Shown: positions 60,540 through 64,000 of the stretch, piece by piece
Numbering within the stretch: the stretch's first letter is position 1
How the letters are laid out: the number at the start of each line of letters is the position of its first letter
NCBI RefSeq assembly: GCF_963924675.1
Contig: NC_089235.1
Coordinates: 60,570,220-60,634,219 of the forward strand
Origin: Phocoena phocoena
Taxonomy: Eukaryota; Chordata; Mammalia; Artiodactyla; Phocoenidae
Reading direction: 5' to 3'
Length of the DNA: 64,000 nucleotides
Notes under the pieces: generated by a model
Database searches by the model: none
Told to the model about the DNA's origin: nothing
What the model saw: the letters and a program-made list of their open reading frames with translations, nothing else
Program-made: the position numbers and the translations under genes

Positions 60540-60900
60540 TTTATCCATCAATAACAAATATTTATTGAATGCCTACTATGTCCCAGGGAGGGCACTGGCA
60601 GTGTGCCATGTGAATACAACAGACCAACTGTTAGCCCGGAGAGACCGTGAAGGCTACCCAGGGAGACACACAGTAAATGAACTGATTAAGTACGCTCCAG
60701 AATCTCGTGCTGTCCAGGATATGAAAAGTGCATTGAAATGGAGATGCTATTTAAATAGAGTGACCAGGAAGACCCCCCTGGGGAGGCATGTGAGCGGAGA
60801 CATGAAGGATAAGATGGAGCCTATGCTGCAAGGAGGCGGTGGGGGAGGAAGCTTTCAGGCAGGAGGAAGAGCAGATGCCAGCGAACCAAGCTGCCTTACT
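60540..60900 (-). mobile_element. L2 segment
   Basis: AACAAATATTTATTGAATGC and CTACTATGTCCCAGGGAG give the antisense L2 terminus; GTGACCAGGAAGACCCCC with GGAGACATGAAGGATAAG continue its usual upstream part. The 140-codon open frame here is accidental. Confidence 0.65.
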
Positions 60901-61134
60901 AGGAGCAGAAAACAGGACCGAGTGGCTAGGGTCTTGTGAACAAGACACCAGCTCCTGCCTTAGGAGGCTGTTTGTGGTGATAGGTTTGCCAGTTTTCCAC
61001 ATAAAAAGGAAGATACTGAGACTAAGAAAAAGTAAGATGAGGCATTGAGGGCAATCAAGCCCATATCCCTCCAACTACCCCATTTATTAAGCCTCTCCTT
61101 AATGCCTCCATGGTCGGGCTCCAGAAGCCAAGCT

Positions 61135-61310
61135 CAGCATTTTAACCTTTTATTGTGTTTATTCTTTTCTATGCCGATCTCCTAGGACGGCAGTGCCAGG
61201 AGAAGTGAACTATGTTTTACGCACCTTCGTAACTCCAGGATCTAGCACAATGCCTCATCCTTAGTTGGTGCCTTATAAATGTTTGTCGAATGAATGAATC
61301 ACCACTAAAT
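61135..61310 (+). mobile_element. L2 3' fragment
   Basis: GGATCTAGCACAATGCCTCA and GGTGCCTTATAAATGTTTGT ending GAATGAATGAATC are the sense L2 end. Confidence 0.7.
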
Positions 61311-61324
61311 GTATTGTACTCGAT

Positions 61325-61545
61325 GTTGTCAGGCAATACACTAAGTGCTTTAAATATAGTAATTCAACTAATCCTCTTTACACTACCTAAAGGTATATAC
61401 TACTGTTAGTGACATTTTACAGAAGAAATGAAGGCACAGAGGGGTTAAGTAACCTGCTCAAGCTCTTACAGCTGGGATGTAGTTGAGCTAGGATTGGAAC
61501 CCAGGCAGCCTGGCTCCAAAGGCTTCACTCTTAATTTAGTCACAC
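61325..61545 (-). mobile_element. MIR, nearly complete
   Basis: GAAGGCACAGAGGGGTTAAG, TAACCTGCTCAAGCTCTTAC and TGGAACCCAGGCAGCCTGGC are antisense MIR down to the tRNA-related end. Confidence 0.85.
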
Positions 61546-61547
61546 GC

Positions 61548-61641
61548 AGTGCTTCTCAAACTACCTTGCATGAGCATCACCTGGAAAACATGCTAAAGTA
61601 CACATTCCAGGACCCCACGAGCAGAGTCTCCAATTCAGTAG
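61548..61641 (+). mobile_element. MER5A-type relic, left half
   Basis: CAGTGCTTCTCAAACTACC, GAGCATCACCTGG and CAATTCAGTAG match the MER5A 5' half. The element resumes at about 62062 after an inserted LTR. Confidence 0.75.
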
Positions 61642-62060
61642 TTCTATTAGTTATCTATTGCTGTGTAACAAGTTAACCCAAGATTAGAGGCTTAAAGCAG
61701 CAAACATCTATCATCTCCCAGTTTCTGTGAGTCAGTAACAATCAGGTTCTCTGGCTCAGAGTATTTCATAGGCTCCAATCAAGATGTGGGGGGCTGGTAT
61801 TTCAAGGCTTAACTGGGGGAGACGCAGTTCCCTGCTCACTCACGTGGTTGTTGGTGGACCTCAGGTCTTCATTGGCTACTGACCAGAGACATCAGTTTCT
61901 TGCCCCACGGGCCTCTCCAAAAGGGTGCTCACAATACGGCAGCTGGCTCCCCTCGTAGCAAGTGAGTGAGTGACAGAGCTCATCCAAGACTGTAGCCAAG
62001 TCTTTCTGTAACCTCATCTAGGAAGTGACATCCTTTTGCCTAATCTTAGAGATTGCCTAC
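61642..62060 (+). mobile_element. Solitary MLT1-type LTR (ERVL-MaLR), nested in MER5A
   Basis: It starts TATTAGTTATCTATTGCTGT, includes TTAACTGGGGGAGACGCAG, CTCACTCACGTGGTTGTTGG, GGGCCTCTCCAAAAGGG and CAGCTGGCTCCCCTCG, and ends near GATTGCCTAC. This is the order of a mammalian MLT1 LTR about 420 bases long. There is no internal region, gag or pol. It is an ancient solo LTR with no coding capacity. Confidence 0.82.
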
Positions 62061-62061
62061 A

Positions 62062-62140
62062 GAGGGAGTATGGGGTGGGACCCAAGAATTTATATGTCTA
62101 CCAAGTTCTCAAGTGATGTTGATGCTGCCAGTACACTATA
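62062..62140 (+). mobile_element. MER5A-type relic, right half
   Basis: GGGTGGGACCCAAGAATTTA and CAAGTGATGTTGATGCTGCC continue the MER5A sequence interrupted at 61641. Confidence 0.72.
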
Positions 62141-62141
62141 G

Positions 62142-62242
62142 TGGAAGGAAGGGAGGGAGAGAGGAAGGGAGGAAGGAAAGAAGGAAAGGAAGAAGGGAGG
62201 GAGGAAGGGAAGATGAAGGAAGGAAGGAAGGAAGAAGGAAAC
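62142..62242 (+). repeat. GGAA/GGGA purine microsatellite
   Basis: About 100 bases of almost pure purine, built from GGAA, GGGA and GAAG units, with one T interruption near 62214. It directly follows the MER5A right half. Confidence 0.95.
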
Positions 62243-63343
62243 AAAGGAACCAGTGAACACTATCTTTGACTGGATCATTTATTACAGTTACACGGGGCCT
62301 CTTCCCACCCTGGCCCATCCTCACTGCCACCTGTATGCCCTAGGCGCCTGTCAAAAACTGTCAAGAAGGTAACTATGAACCCAGAAAACCAGATGTCCAC
62401 TCTGTCACTCCTTGGAAAAGGATGGCTTGGCCCAAAGTGGATAAATCCTGTCTTCCACTTCCCATAACTCTCCCCTCCAGGAGATACAAAATATTTCCCT
62501 GATGGCCCCCAACCCTGCCTAGTGAGTTCCAGCCTCACAGAACAGAGAGGGGTAACTTTGAGAAATTCTCTTTCCAGCTTCCTGCTTTTGAGGAGGTATA
62601 GTAAAGAGGAGTGAACTTCAAGTGCTCAGACGGAATTAAACAGGACCCTCCAGTCGGTCTTCCCTTGGAGCTACTTCTCTGCCTTTGCCTCCCCTTCCCA
62701 ACCACTGGCTGTGCTGGACCCCCTCCTGCCTGGTAGGGGGAGGGGAGGGGCGGCTCCGGAATGCTGGCCCCAGCTCTCGCTCTCACTGGCAACTCCAGAA
62801 ACTTCGTGCAGCACACCTCCCCTTCCCCGCCTGGAGGGAGGAGCGTTTGCTAGCTGAACAGCTGCTCAGGGTACAGGGAGGCGAATGTTACTAAATATAT
62901 GTCCTCATTGTACATTGGTGTGTCAAGAAAAATTCTCTCTCCATGTTCTCCACTTGGGTGTTCTTTAAAAAAAAAACTCCTTAAGAGCACAGGGCACCCC
63001 TTAACTCCTGTCCCCACCCCCTGACTGAAGAATCCAATTGCTGCCTAATTCATTTTTCTCCCCACCCCCTTAAAATAAATGCCCCCTTGTCACACGCTGA
63101 CAGCTTCTGGTACATTCTACCAGTCCCACTACACAAACCACTTGGGTCTCTGGGTCTCTTAGCCTTCCAGGCTTCTTTCCAACACCAGTCTTTCTCAGGG
63201 TGGAACTCAGGGTAACATGCTTGAGATTGCCAGGGAAGAAGTCTCTTTAAAATGGAGGCGGGTTATCCGTGGTGTTAGTGCCGTCCGTCCTTTCTGTCCA
63301 AATCATAAATCAATTTCCAGAAAACTATAAATGTATTATATGT

Positions 63344-63382
63344 ACTACACGTATGTGTGTGTGTAGCATATGTGTGTGTACA
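63344..63382 (+). repeat. GT-rich microsatellite
   Basis: GTATGTGTGTGTGTAGC then ATGTGTGTGTAC, an imperfect TG repeat. Confidence 0.8.
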
Positions 63383-63664
63383 GAAGTAGGGCCTTGAATC
63401 AGATCATTAATATTATGTTGATTGAGCTGTTTCTATGAGGAAGCCCAGTTTCTGATTTGAATGCAGCACTGAGATCCTCCCCTTAATTGAAAAGAAAGTG
63501 ACTTGCACCAGTTGGTCTTTTAAGCTGAGGTGGGAAATTGATTTTTAAATATATGAGGCCCAGGCTCCTAAATATTCCCTTAGGCGCCAATATGGAACTG
63601 ACTTAGGCCCACAATTGTTCCCACTATTCCCTTCAAACCAATCCTTACCTCTGCTTTCCTTTAC

Positions 63665-63745
63665 TCACATTGGAAACCAGAATTCCCCTGCATACCCAGC
63701 ACATACTTGAACGCAAAAAACTTTTGTTGAATGAATGGCTAACTG
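63665..63745 (+). mobile_element. L2 3' fragment
   Basis: CATACCCAGCACATACTTGA and TTTTGTTGAATGAATGGC are the sense L2 end. Confidence 0.55.
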
Positions 63746-64000
63746 GACAAAGCCATATTCTCAAGAAAAACTAATTAAAATAAAATGGAGTAGATATATG
63801 GTTTATGCTGTGTTGCTTTAAGACCAGCTAATTTACTGAAATCTGACCAAAAATGGATCACTTCAGCAATGTTTACTAACGCTGTGGAAGGAATCTGTTT
63901 TGAACGAAAGGCTGTTTATTGAATCCCCTCCATGTGAAGTTGATCATTTCATCTGACATCACACATTCCTGTCCATGTCTCTGTAGTAATGCTGCTCCCA

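Larger units (their letters stand above)
62243..64000. other. Upstream intergenic DNA to the window edge
   Basis: GC-richer at 62650-62830 (GGGGGAGGGGAGGGGCGG near 62736), then AT-rich with the TG repeat and an L2 piece. No gene is recognised. Confidence 0.55.

Noticed and set aside
60517..60939. 140-codon open frame
   Set aside because: It overlies antisense L2 sequence and has no recognisable domain.

Overview
The window is mammalian nuclear DNA, almost certainly from a toothed whale or dolphin. It holds one protein-coding exon in a gene-poor, repeat-rich setting. The lineage call rests on nine full or near-full tRNA-derived SINEs of the cetacean CHR type, both the long AATAAA-tailed form and the GC-rich deleted form with an A-tail. 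Three related antisense SINEs, a cetartiodactyl-type full-length L1 and the end of a mariner known from ruminants and cetaceans agree with it. This is recognition by eye, without a database search.

The gene is EXT1 (exostosin-1, heparan sulfate co-polymerase) on the minus strand. Exon 1 coding sequence occupies 50101 down to 49140: 320 codons plus two bases, ending at a clean GTAAGT donor. The 5' leader and a TATA-less CpG-island promoter lie above it, roughly 50102-51480. Everything from 49139 down to 1 is the start of the very long EXT1 intron 1. The remaining exons (rest of GT47 and all of GT64) lie outside the window. From about 51480 to 64000 is intergenic DNA upstream of EXT1.

Intron 1 (1-49139): 1-14480 is mostly unique DNA with MIR, L2 and mariner pieces, one long CHR SINE (4953-5322), a 79-bp tandem duplication (5351-5508), a pair of diverged homologous segments (about 430-690 and 1835-2110) and an isolated CpG-rich patch (8186-8640). 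A full-length but dead L1 sits at about 14953-22336, antisense to EXT1, with a SINE inserted in its ORF2. From 22.5 to 49 kb lie further SINEs, an old L1 3' end (35025-35695) and a CHR SINE carrying a 14-monomer, 23-bp minisatellite (44373-44694).

Upstream DNA (51480-64000) contains a long L2 block (53.4-54.6 kb), two L1 3' ends, one CHR SINE, MER5A copies (one split by an MLT1-type LTR) and a purine-rich microsatellite.

I found no second protein-coding gene, no RNA gene other than tRNA-derived SINEs, no CRISPR array and no undescribed multi-gene system. The best leads are the uORF-rich EXT1 leader (a five-codon uORF in strong context ahead of a weak main start), the SINE minisatellite, the intronic CpG patch and the unidentified repeat pair.
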